The notes under the pieces are model-generated. The model ran no database searches, had not been told where the DNA came from, and saw nothing but the letters and a program-made list of their open reading frames with translations. From positions 1 to 31,965 of the forward strand of contig JAEZEZ010000071.1 of assembly GCA_023432855.1 (NCBI GenBank): DNA of 31,965 nt, in the 5' to 3' direction. Position 1 is the stretch's first letter. Each line of letters begins with the position of its first letter. Positions 26,209 to 31,965 of the stretch are shown piece after piece. The translations under genes and the position numbers were made by a program. This DNA is from Pseudomonadota bacterium (GTDB taxonomy: Bacteria > Pseudomonadota > Alphaproteobacteria > Caulobacterales > Caulobacteraceae).

Positions 26209-26907
26209 TCAGTCCTCGCGCGGGCTGATATCGAACTCGCCGTCGGGGAAGCGCTCGCTCAGCGCCCGCGCCAGCCGGTCGGTGGGAAAGGGCCCCGCCC
26301 CCTTGGCCGTCGCGGAGACCTGGATGCGCCCGCCCTCGCGGCGGCGCACCCGCACGATCCTCGCCCTCAAGCCGAGTTCGGACAGGAGTTCACGGAAACC
26401 CGCCTCCTCGAGCACGACCGTGGCGGGGACCGTCAGCCGCAGGTCGGCGGCCGCGATCTTGGGCAGCCAGCGGTCGGCGACCCGGAACCCGGCCAGCACC
26501 AGCAGCGTCGCGACGGTGCCGCTGACCGCCAGGGCGATCAGCCCGGCGCCCCAGAGCACGCCGAGCGCCGCGGCCAGCCAGAGCGAGGCGGCGGTGGTCA
26601 GGCCGTGGACGCTGAAGCCCTCGCGGAAGATCACCCCGGCGCAGAGGAAGCCGATGCCGGTCAGGATGCCGTGCGCCATGCGGGTGGGGTCGGCCACGAT
26701 GGTCTGGCCCGGCATGAGCAGGAAACTCCACTCCGCCTGGCGCATCGACGCGATCATCAGGAGGGCCGAGGCCAAGGCGACCAGGGTGTGGGTGCGCAGG
26801 CCGGCGGGCCGGCCGCGGTATTCGCGCTCAAGGCCGATCGCCGCGCCGACCACGACCGCGCCGACGATCTGCCACCAAGTTTCGTAGAAGGCTTCCATCG
26901 GGCCCAT
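26209..26907 (-). CDS. MgtC/SapB-family membrane protein
   Basis: About 232 residues. Four to five N-terminal TM helices include the family signature VVGAAIGLEREYRGRPAGLRTH, with GILTGIGFLCAGVIFREG and GLTTAASLWLAAALG further on. A soluble ACT-like C-terminal domain occupies about 150-232. MgtC proteins are linked to magnesium limitation and, in pathogens, to survival in macrophages; that role is not implied for all homologues. The start could be TTG 26910, ATG 26907 or ATG 26898; ATG 26907 is listed. It sits between yebC and ruvC, transcribed in the same direction. Confidence 0.87.
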   Translation of the reverse strand: MGPMEAFYETWWQIVGAVVVGAAIGLEREYRGRPAGLRTHTLVALASALLMIASMRQAEWSFLLMPGQTIVADPTRMAHGILTGIGFLCAGVIFREGFSVHGLTTAASLWLAAALGVLWGAGLIALAVSGTVATLLVLAGFRVADRWLPKIAAADLRLTVPATVVLEEAGFRELLSELGLRARIVRVRRREGGRIQVSATAKGAGPFPTDRLARALSERFPDGEFDISPRED

Positions 26908-26950
26908 CAACGCCCGAACCGGAGGATATATCCAGCCCGAAGACGTCCGC

Positions 26951-27724
26951 TCAGCTCGCCAGCTTCGCCAGGTCCTCGTCGGCCACGTCCTCGTTGGAAT
27001 AGACGTTCTGCACGTCGTCTTCCTCGTCCAGCGCGTCGAGCAGCTTCATCAGGGTCCCGACCGCGTCGCCGGCCACCGGCGTCAGGGTCTTGGGCCGCCA
27101 GACGATGGCCGTGGACTTGGGCTCGCCGAGCACGGGGGTGAGCCCCTCGACCACCGCGTTCAGGTCCTCGAAGGCCGTGTAGATCGTGTGGCCCGGCGCG
27201 TCCTCGTAGATGTCGGGCTTCACCAGGTCGGACTCCACGTCCTCGGCGCCCGCCTCGATGGCGGCCTCCATCACCTTGTCCTCGGAGCCGGCCTCGGCCG
27301 GGTAGATGATCTGGCCCACCCGGTCGAACATGAAGCTGACGGCGCCGGTCTCGCCCATGTTGCCGCCGTTCTTGCCGAAGGCTGCGCGCACGGCCGAGGC
27401 GGCGCGGTTGCGGTTGTCGGTCAGCACCTCGACGATGACGCCGACGCCGCCGGGACCGAAGCCCTCGAAGCGGATCTCCTCGTAGGCCGCCGCGTCGCCG
27501 CCCGAGGCCTTCTTGATGGCGCGCTCAATGTTGTCCTTGGGCATGGACTCGGCCTTGGCGTTGTTCACCGCCAGGCGCAGGCGCGGATTCATGGCCGGGT
27601 CGGGCAGGCCGGACTTGGCCGCCACGGTGATCTCGCGCGACAGGCGCGAGAACAGCTTGGACCGGGCCGCATCGGCGCGGCCCTTCTTGTGCATGATGTT
27701 CTTGAACTTTGAGTGGCCGGCCAT
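26951..27724 (-). CDS. yebC: YebC/PmpR/TACO1-family protein
   Basis: 257 residues. The N-terminus MAGHSKFKNIMHKKGRADAARSK is diagnostic. The rest matches family layout: NPRLRLAVNNAKAESMPKDNIERAIKK, then GFGPGGVGVIVEVLTDNRNR. Members bind DNA or RNA; recent work on the family points to ribosome-associated help at difficult peptide stretches as well as regulation. The ATG at 27724 gives the canonical start; a GTG two codons earlier is not needed. It commonly lies next to ruvC, as here, with the mgtC-like gene inserted between. Confidence 0.95.
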   Translation of the reverse strand: MAGHSKFKNIMHKKGRADAARSKLFSRLSREITVAAKSGLPDPAMNPRLRLAVNNAKAESMPKDNIERAIKKASGGDAAAYEEIRFEGFGPGGVGVIVEVLTDNRNRAASAVRAAFGKNGGNMGETGAVSFMFDRVGQIIYPAEAGSEDKVMEAAIEAGAEDVESDLVKPDIYEDAPGHTIYTAFEDLNAVVEGLTPVLGEPKSTAIVWRPKTLTPVAGDAVGTLMKLLDALDEEDDVQNVYSNEDVADEDLAKLAS

Positions 27725-27875
27725 GGTCACGCTCCGGAAGGCCGCCCGCCCGGGGGCCCGTCAGGTTTCGGGTTGAATCTGGAGGCGCCGCTTTAGCTTA
27801 AGGGCGGGCGTCTGTCATCCGCCCGGAACCGGCGCCCGCCGCCGGGGTTTGCTCTCGCAGAGGGAGCCCGCGGCC

Positions 27876-28058
27876 ATGAACGACGAGACCTACATCGAAC
27901 TGGATGAGGACCAGCCCCAGGAGATCGTCCACTGGTTCGATCGCCGGCCGGTGATCGTCACCCCGGCCCAGGCGTCCGCCGCCCTCGCCGGCGCCTTCGC
28001 GCTCGGGCTGCTCAGCGCCGTGGGCCTGCTGGCCCTGACGGGCCGCCTGCGGGATTGA
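27876..28058 (+). CDS. Small single-pass membrane protein
   Basis: 60 residues. An acidic N-terminal half (MNDETYIELDEDQPQEIVHW) precedes one hydrophobic helix (about 33-55, Ala/Leu/Gly rich) and a short basic tail (GRLRD). AGGGAG precedes the ATG at 27876, with somewhat long spacing. It is divergent from yebC; the 151-nt gap holds a GAATC site (27775-27779), the CcrM methylation motif of this group, and a GGGCGG/CCGCCC inverted repeat (27802-27824). Function unknown; it could be a modulator of a membrane complex. Confidence 0.7.
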   Translation: MNDETYIELDEDQPQEIVHWFDRRPVIVTPAQASAALAGAFALGLLSAVGLLALTGRLRD

Positions 28059-28089
28059 TCCCGGCGGGTGCTGGACCCCGCCGGCGCGT

Positions 28090-28932
28090 TCAGGCGCTGA
28101 CGCCTACCCCCTCCACCACCGGCACCGTCTCCTTTAATCGTCCGCCGATGCGGATCGGCTCGATGCGCAGGGCGCGGCCGGTGCGGTCGTCGGTCTCGAC
28201 ATAGACGCCGCAGACCGTCGCCTCGCCCGAGGCCGGGCGGTAGCGCTCCTTGCCGATCTTGGTGGTGAAGCGGCGAAGGGGCTCTTCCTTGTCGTTGCCG
28301 ATGACGCTGTCGTAGTCGGCGCAGGCGCCGGCGTCGGTCTGGTAGGCGGTGCCGCCGGGCAGGATCTGGGCGTCGGCGGTCGGCACGTGGCTGTGGGTGC
28401 CGACGACGAGGCTGGCGCGGCCGTCGCAGAAGTGACCCATGGCCATCTTCTCGCTGGTCGCCTCGGCGTGGATGTCGACCACCGCCGCATCGCAGGCCAT
28501 GCCGATCGGGCAGGATTCCAGCTCGCGGTCGACGGCGGCGAAGGGGTCGTCCATGGCGTCCATGAACACCCGGCCCAGCACGTTGATGACCAGGATGCGC
28601 TTGCCCGTCGAGGTCTCGTAGAGGTCGGCGCCGCGGCCCGGCGGGTCGGACAGGCGCGGATAGTTCACGGGGCGCAGCAGGCGGGGCTCGCGCACGATGT
28701 AGGTCAGGGCTTCCTTCTGGTCCCAGGCGTGGTTGCCCAGCGTCAGCACGTCGGCGCCGGCGTCATAGAGCTCGCCGGCGGTGGACTCGCTGATGCCGAA
28801 CCCGTGGCAGGCGTTCTCCGCGTTGACGATGACGAACTCCAGCCCGAGCCGGCGGCGGAGGCCGGGCAGATGATCGGCCAGGCCCTCGCGGCCCGAGCGG
28901 CCGACCACGTCGCCAAAGAAAGCTATGCGCAT
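28090..28932 (-). CDS. YmdB/TIGR00282-family metallophosphoesterase
   Basis: A 280-residue calcineurin-like phosphoesterase of the YmdB type. Metal ligands are visible: Asp8 (FFGDVVG), Glu39-Asn40 (VNAENACHGFG), Asn67-His68 (TLGNHAWD), His155 (VDIHAEATSEK), His180 and His182 (VGTHSHVPTAD). Bacillus YmdB hydrolyses 2',3'-cyclic nucleotides; the substrate here is inferred. The ATG at 28932 follows the cyclo-ligase stop by 10 nt, so the two are likely one transcript. Confidence 0.92.
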   Translation of the reverse strand: MRIAFFGDVVGRSGREGLADHLPGLRRRLGLEFVIVNAENACHGFGISESTAGELYDAGADVLTLGNHAWDQKEALTYIVREPRLLRPVNYPRLSDPPGRGADLYETSTGKRILVINVLGRVFMDAMDDPFAAVDRELESCPIGMACDAAVVDIHAEATSEKMAMGHFCDGRASLVVGTHSHVPTADAQILPGGTAYQTDAGACADYDSVIGNDKEEPLRRFTTKIGKERYRPASGEATVCGVYVETDDRTGRALRIEPIRIGGRLKETVPVVEGVGVSA

Positions 28933-28942
28933 CCGGATCCCT

Positions 28943-29524
28943 TCAGACGTCCCTGCGGGCGGGCATATAGCCCCTTTCGGTCAGAACGCCGTCGAGTTTC
29001 TGGTCGTGCGGGTCGTGGGGCACGCCGGGCGCCTCCTGTCCCGCATAGGCCAGGCCGATGAAGGCCGGACGCGAATGGCCGCTGAGCGCTTCCAGGGTGC
29101 GGTCGTAGTAGCCGCCCCCCTGCCCCAGCCGATGGCCCCGCCGGTCGAAGGCCACCAGCGGCAGGAAGATCAGATCGGGCTGCTCGGTCTCGGCCGACGC
29201 CGGGGGCGCGGCGCAGCCCTGCACGTCCGCCTCCAGCGCATCGCCCGGCCGCCAGGCCCGGAAGCTGAGCGGCGTATCCGCCGCGTCCACCCGCGGCAGC
29301 GCCAGCCGGACGCCCCGGCGGCGCAGCTCGGCTGCCAGCGGGCCGGTGTCGAGTTCCGAGCCGATCGGAAGATAGACCGCCGCGCAACGGACCTCGAAGG
29401 TGAGCGCGCCCAGCACGCTGTGCAGGTGCGAGGCCGCATCCTTGGCGGCGCGCGGCAAGGCGGCCTTGAGCCGCTTGCGCTCGCTGCGCATGCGGTCCCG
29501 GAGCTCTGCCTTGGTCTGGGTCAT
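28943..29524 (-). CDS. ygfA: 5-formyltetrahydrofolate cyclo-ligase
   Basis: A 193-residue enzyme that converts 5-formyl-THF to 5,10-methenyl-THF with ATP. The N-terminal helix KAELRDRMRSERKRLKAAL and the ATP-binding GHRLGQGGGYYDRTL (about 130-144) are typical, with YLPIGSELDT in the middle. The ATG at 29524 is chosen; the frame is open to 29602, but that extension lies inside the 6S RNA candidate. No strong ribosome binding site is visible, perhaps because translation begins within processed RNA. Co-transcription with an upstream 6S RNA is the classical arrangement in proteobacteria. Confidence 0.93.
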   Translation of the reverse strand: MTQTKAELRDRMRSERKRLKAALPRAAKDAASHLHSVLGALTFEVRCAAVYLPIGSELDTGPLAAELRRRGVRLALPRVDAADTPLSFRAWRPGDALEADVQGCAAPPASAETEQPDLIFLPLVAFDRRGHRLGQGGGYYDRTLEALSGHSRPAFIGLAYAGQEAPGVPHDPHDQKLDGVLTERGYMPARRDV

Positions 29525-29532
29525 GAGTAAGG

Positions 29533-29702
29533 GTGGCGGCGCCGCGAGAACCGTGGAGGCGTTTTCAATCCCCTCGGACCTGGATAACCAGGTGGGCGCC
29601 ATGTGTCTGAGCCCTCGGGCCCTGACAGGGACAGCTCCCGTAGAGAGTGATTAAGGTCCCCGGGAATGAAGCCTCCGACGTGAACCGCAGCAAGTCCCGC
29701 CG
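29533..29702 (-). ncRNA. ssrS: 6S RNA candidate
   Basis: A ~170-nt RNA just upstream of ygfA. By hand it folds as one long interrupted hairpin: GGCGG/CCGCC at the ends, GCUGCG/CGCGGC, a symmetric GUUCA/GUUCU internal loop, CGU(C)GGAGGC/GCCUCCACG, CCC/GGG, then GGACCU/AGGUCC. A central bubble follows in which the 3' side can form its own hairpin (ACCUGG-UUAU-CCAGGU), and then a GC-rich apical stem (GAGC...GCUC). Length, single-rod shape, central bubble with 3'-side hairpin and position before ygfA are 6S hallmarks. 6S RNA binds the RNA polymerase holoenzyme and tunes transcription. The ends are approximate and covariation was not tested. Confidence 0.72.
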
Positions 29703-29708
29703 GCCCTG

Positions 29709-29737
29709 AAGATAGGCGTCGGGCGGGGTCGCCACAA
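29709..29737 (-). promoter_or_regulatory. Candidate promoter of the 6S RNA / ygfA unit
   Basis: On the minus strand TTGTGG (29732-29737) and TATCTT (29709-29714) are separated by 17 nt, placing the start of transcription near 29702, where the RNA fold begins. Confidence 0.5.
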
Positions 29738-29766
29738 GCGGGGCCGCTGCGCCGCCGCATACCCGG

Positions 29767-31080
29767 TCAGGGCTGCGCTGCGGTCGCCGGGGCGGCCTGC
29801 GTCGGGGTAATGCGCCAGATCGCGTTGGACAGGTCGTCGGCGACGATCAGGGCGCCGCGGGGATCCACCGTCACGCCGACGGGCCGCCCCCTCGCCTTGC
29901 CGTCCTTGAGGAAGCCCGAGACGAAATCGACCGGCTCCCCGGCGGGCCTGCCGCCACGGAAGGGAACGAAGACGACCTTGTAGCCAACGGGCGTGCTGCG
30001 GTTCCAGCTGCCGTGCTCGCCCACGAAGACGCCGTCGGCGAAGCGGGCGCCCATCGCCGGAGCAGAGAAGGCGACGCCGAGCGCCGCCACGTGCGAGCCC
30101 AGGCTGTAGTCGGGCTGGATGGCGGAGGCGACCTTCTTCGGATCCCGCGGCTGGACGCGCGTGTCCACGTTCTTGCCCCAGTAGCTGTAGGGCCAGCCAT
30201 AGAAGCCGCCGTCGCGGACCGAGGTGAGGTAGTCCGGCACGAGATTGGGCCCGATCTCGTCCCGCTCGTTGACCACCGCCCAGAGCTGGCCGGTTCCCGG
30301 CTGGAAGGTCAGGGCCGTGGGGTTGCGCAGGCCGGTGGCGTAGGGGCGGTGCGCGCCGGTGGTGACGTCCACCTCCCAGACCATGGCCCGGTCGACCTCG
30401 GCCTCCATGCCCCGCTCGGTGATGTTGCTGTTCGAACCGATGCCCACGTAGAGGAAGCGGCCGTCCGGACTGGCGGTCATCGCCTTGGTCCAGTGGTGGT
30501 TGAGCGCGGACGGCAGGTCCGTCAGCTTCGTCGGCGGCCCGCTCGCCCGCGTCTGGCCGGGGCTGTAGTCGAACCGGACCAGGGCGTCCTGGTTGGCCAC
30601 GTAGATTGCGCCGCCGATCAGGGCGAGGCCGTAGGGAGCGTTCAGGTCTTCGGCGAAGATGCTGCGGCCCTCGTAGACGCCGTCGCCGTCCGCGTCGCGC
30701 AGCAGGGTCAGGCGATCGCCGCCCTTCACCGGGCTCTTGCCCTGTTTCTTGATGAAGCTGGCGATGATGTCCTTGGGGCGCAGCGCCGGAGCGCCGCCGC
30801 CGGAGCCTTCGGCCACCAGGATGTCCCCGTTCGGCAGCAGCAGGGTCTGACGCGGAATCTTCAGGTCGGTGGCGATGGCCCGGATCGTGTAGCCCTGCGG
30901 CACGAGGGGCATGTCGTCGCCCCAGCCCGCCGGCTTGGAAATGACCATGTCGGGCAGCAGGCCGCGCTCCGGCGCGGGCAGCGAAGGATTGGCCCCGTAC
31001 TCCGGAGCCGGCGCCTCGCCCCCGCAGGCCGTCAGGGCCAGCGCGGCGGCCGCGGTGGTAATGAGGAATGCGCGGCGCAT
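29767..31080 (-). CDS. PQQ-type sugar (sorbosone/glucose) dehydrogenase lipoprotein
   Basis: 437 residues. The lipoprotein signal ends ALALTAC with Cys19, followed by a Pro-rich linker. The rest is a six-bladed soluble-glucose-dehydrogenase-like propeller: PRQTLLLPNGDILVAEG, LNAPYGLALIGGAIYVAN, HWTKAMTASPDGRFLYVGIGSNSN, GLRNPTALTFQPGTGQLW, ERDEIGPNLVPDYL, GVFVGEHGSWNRS, and ADDLSNAIWRI at the end. These proteins oxidise sugars or aldehydes with PQQ in the periplasm; the substrate is not known. The ATG at 31080 overlaps the stop of the DUF2231 gene (ATGA), so the membrane protein is its likely partner. Confidence 0.88.
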   Translation of the reverse strand: MRRAFLITTAAAALALTACGGEAPAPEYGANPSLPAPERGLLPDMVISKPAGWGDDMPLVPQGYTIRAIATDLKIPRQTLLLPNGDILVAEGSGGGAPALRPKDIIASFIKKQGKSPVKGGDRLTLLRDADGDGVYEGRSIFAEDLNAPYGLALIGGAIYVANQDALVRFDYSPGQTRASGPPTKLTDLPSALNHHWTKAMTASPDGRFLYVGIGSNSNITERGMEAEVDRAMVWEVDVTTGAHRPYATGLRNPTALTFQPGTGQLWAVVNERDEIGPNLVPDYLTSVRDGGFYGWPYSYWGKNVDTRVQPRDPKKVASAIQPDYSLGSHVAALGVAFSAPAMGARFADGVFVGEHGSWNRSTPVGYKVVFVPFRGGRPAGEPVDFVSGFLKDGKARGRPVGVTVDPRGALIVADDLSNAIWRITPTQAAPATAAQP

Positions 31081-31526
31081 CAGTTCACCTCCCGGGCGCG
31101 AAGGCCCGAAAAGCCGACCCAGCTCGCGGCCAGCGCAAGCAGGGCGGTGAGGATGGAGAGAACGAGGCCTTCCGGCATCACGGCCCAGGCGTCCTTGGAG
31201 TGAACCAGGGCGTTGATGAACCCCAGCACCCACATGACGACGAGCAGGGCGAGGTAGACGAGGGTGCGGAGCAGGCGGCCGCCGCGATCCCGGATCGCGG
31301 CCACGATGGCCCAGAGCGCGGCGAAGGCGCTGACCAGCAGGCCGCCGGCGATCAGCCAGGCGGCGAAGTTGCTCCACTGGATCTGGTAGGTGCGCCAGTA
31401 GGCCCAGTCACTGACGAGGGCGCCGAGGAACAACGGAAAGGCGAACGACAGCAGGATGGCGTGGAGCGGGTGGATGGGCTCCACCCCGTCCCTGCCGAAG
31501 ACCGAAAGGGCGTCTGTTCTCATCAT
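31080..31526 (-). CDS. DUF2231-type integral membrane protein
   Basis: 148 residues with four predicted TM helices. The family-like opening is PIHPLHAILLSFAFPLFLGALVSDW (a His after Pro in the first helix), then helices around 54-77, 85-107 and 120-140. DUF2231 proteins often accompany PQQ-type dehydrogenases or haem proteins and may serve electron transfer to the quinone pool, which is inference here. GGGGAG lies 7 nt before the ATG at 31526. It is the first gene of a two-gene operon with the dehydrogenase lipoprotein. Confidence 0.85.
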   Translation of the reverse strand: MMRTDALSVFGRDGVEPIHPLHAILLSFAFPLFLGALVSDWAYWRTYQIQWSNFAAWLIAGGLLVSAFAALWAIVAAIRDRGGRLLRTLVYLALLVVMWVLGFINALVHSKDAWAVMPEGLVLSILTALLALAASWVGFSGLRAREVN

Positions 31527-31610
31527 CGCTGCTCCCCGCGCGCGCCAATGGCAAAGGCTGCCTTACTGCAACGCATGGGAGGCGGTCGGGTTCTGAAAGA
31601 CCCGGGATGC

Positions 31611-31639
31611 GAAAACGCCCACCGGTTTCCCGGCGGGCG
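31611..31639 (-). terminator. ctrA terminator
   Basis: On the minus strand CGCCCGCCGG, a GAAA loop, and CCGGTGGGCG form a 10-bp stem with one wobble pair, followed by TTTTC. It lies 27 nt after the ctrA stop. Confidence 0.9.
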
Positions 31640-31665
31640 CTTCGGTGTCCTGGCGTCCGCGTCGC

Positions 31666-31965
31666 TTACGCGGCGACGGTGGCTTCCTGCGGGTCGCGCA
31701 GGACGTAGCCGCGGCCCCAGACGGTCTCGATATAGTGCTTGCCGCCGGCGGCCGTGGCCAGCTTCTTGCGCAGCTTGCAGATGAAGACGTCGATGATCTT
31801 CAGCTCCGGCTCGTCCATGCCGCCGTACAGGTGGTTCAGGAACATCTCCTTGGTCAGGGTCGTGCCCTTGCGCAGGGAGAGGAGCTCCAGCATCTGGTAC
31901 TCCTTGCCGGTCAGGTGGACGCGGTGGCCGTTCACCTCGACGGTCTTGGCGTCCAGGTTCACCGC
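31666..31965 (-). CDS. ctrA: Cell-cycle master regulator CtrA (C-terminal part, runs off the window)
   Basis: The last ~99 residues of an OmpR-type response regulator, cut by the window edge; the receiver domain is outside. The winged-helix DNA-binding domain is nearly identical to my memory of Caulobacter CtrA: VHLTGKEYQMLELLSLRKGT, LTKEMFLNHLYGGMDEPELK, IIDVFICKLRKKLA, and the wing HYIETVWGRGYVLRDP. The C-terminus ends in two alanines (VAA), matching the degradation signal that makes CtrA a ClpXP substrate. CtrA silences the replication origin and controls cell-cycle genes by binding TTAA-N7-TTAA. The frame continues past 31965 (GCG GTG AAC), so no start is given. Confidence 0.96.
   Translation of the reverse strand, partial: AVNLDAKTVEVNGHRVHLTGKEYQMLELLSLRKGTTLTKEMFLNHLYGGMDEPELKIIDVFICKLRKKLATAAGGKHYIETVWGRGYVLRDPQEATVAA

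Noticed and set aside
29525..29602. N-terminal extension of the cyclo-ligase
   Set aside because: The added residues come from the 3' part of the 6S RNA fold, and family members start near MTQTKAELR.
29533..29702. SRP (4.5S) RNA
   Set aside because: It contains ACCUGG/CCAGGUCCG but lacks the conserved GGAAGGAAGCAGC-type apical motif.

Overview
The window is ordinary, high-GC, gene-dense chromosome of an alphaproteobacterium, most likely of the Caulobacteraceae (Caulobacter, Phenylobacterium or a close relative; the genus cannot be fixed by reading alone). The evidence is the ctrA C-terminal end at the right edge, the rluD-rpoH pair, the ybgC-tolQRA-tolB-pal-cpoB-tilS-ftsH block next to ruvCAB, and an alphaproteobacterial-type serC beside purA. 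I see no insertion sequence, prophage, tRNA, rRNA or CRISPR array.

Left part (1-6650): rluD and rpoH (+) converge on a three-gene minus-strand operon encoding a receiver protein, an Hpt-like protein and a second receiver protein. By eye alignment all three lack the residue that normally carries phosphate (Asp to Asn, His to Asn, Asp to Glu). purA and serC follow on the minus strand.

Middle (6650-14550): three consecutive plus-strand genes encode exported proteins built from 2, 5 and 1 copies of one ~80-residue helical repeat. Each gene has a hairpin-rich leader, and a nested double-stem element lies just before the third. Then come phzF-like (-), a GNAT acetyltransferase (+), thiD (-), a small conserved hypothetical (+), an ArsR-type regulator with its SRPBCC partner (+), folP (-) and a DUF5063 protein (+).

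Right-centre (14586-27724, all minus) is the cell-envelope and repair block. It is transcribed from yebC, mgtC-like and ruvCAB through a membrane hypothetical, ybgC, tolQRA, tolB, pal, cpoB and tilS to ftsH, with many 1-4 nt overlaps that suggest translational coupling. A terminator-like hairpin overlapping the tolA stop codon probably separates tolQRA from tolB-pal.

Right end (27876-31965): a 60-residue membrane protein (+), a YmdB-type phosphoesterase, 5-formyltetrahydrofolate cyclo-ligase, a strong 6S RNA candidate directly upstream of it, a DUF2231 membrane protein coupled to a PQQ-type sugar dehydrogenase lipoprotein, and the terminator and C-terminal third of ctrA.

The two things most worth a second look are the pseudo-phosphorelay operon (2145-4022) and the repeat-protein cluster with its structured leaders (6777-9845). 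All motif, alignment and folding statements were made by eye; no search or folding program was run.
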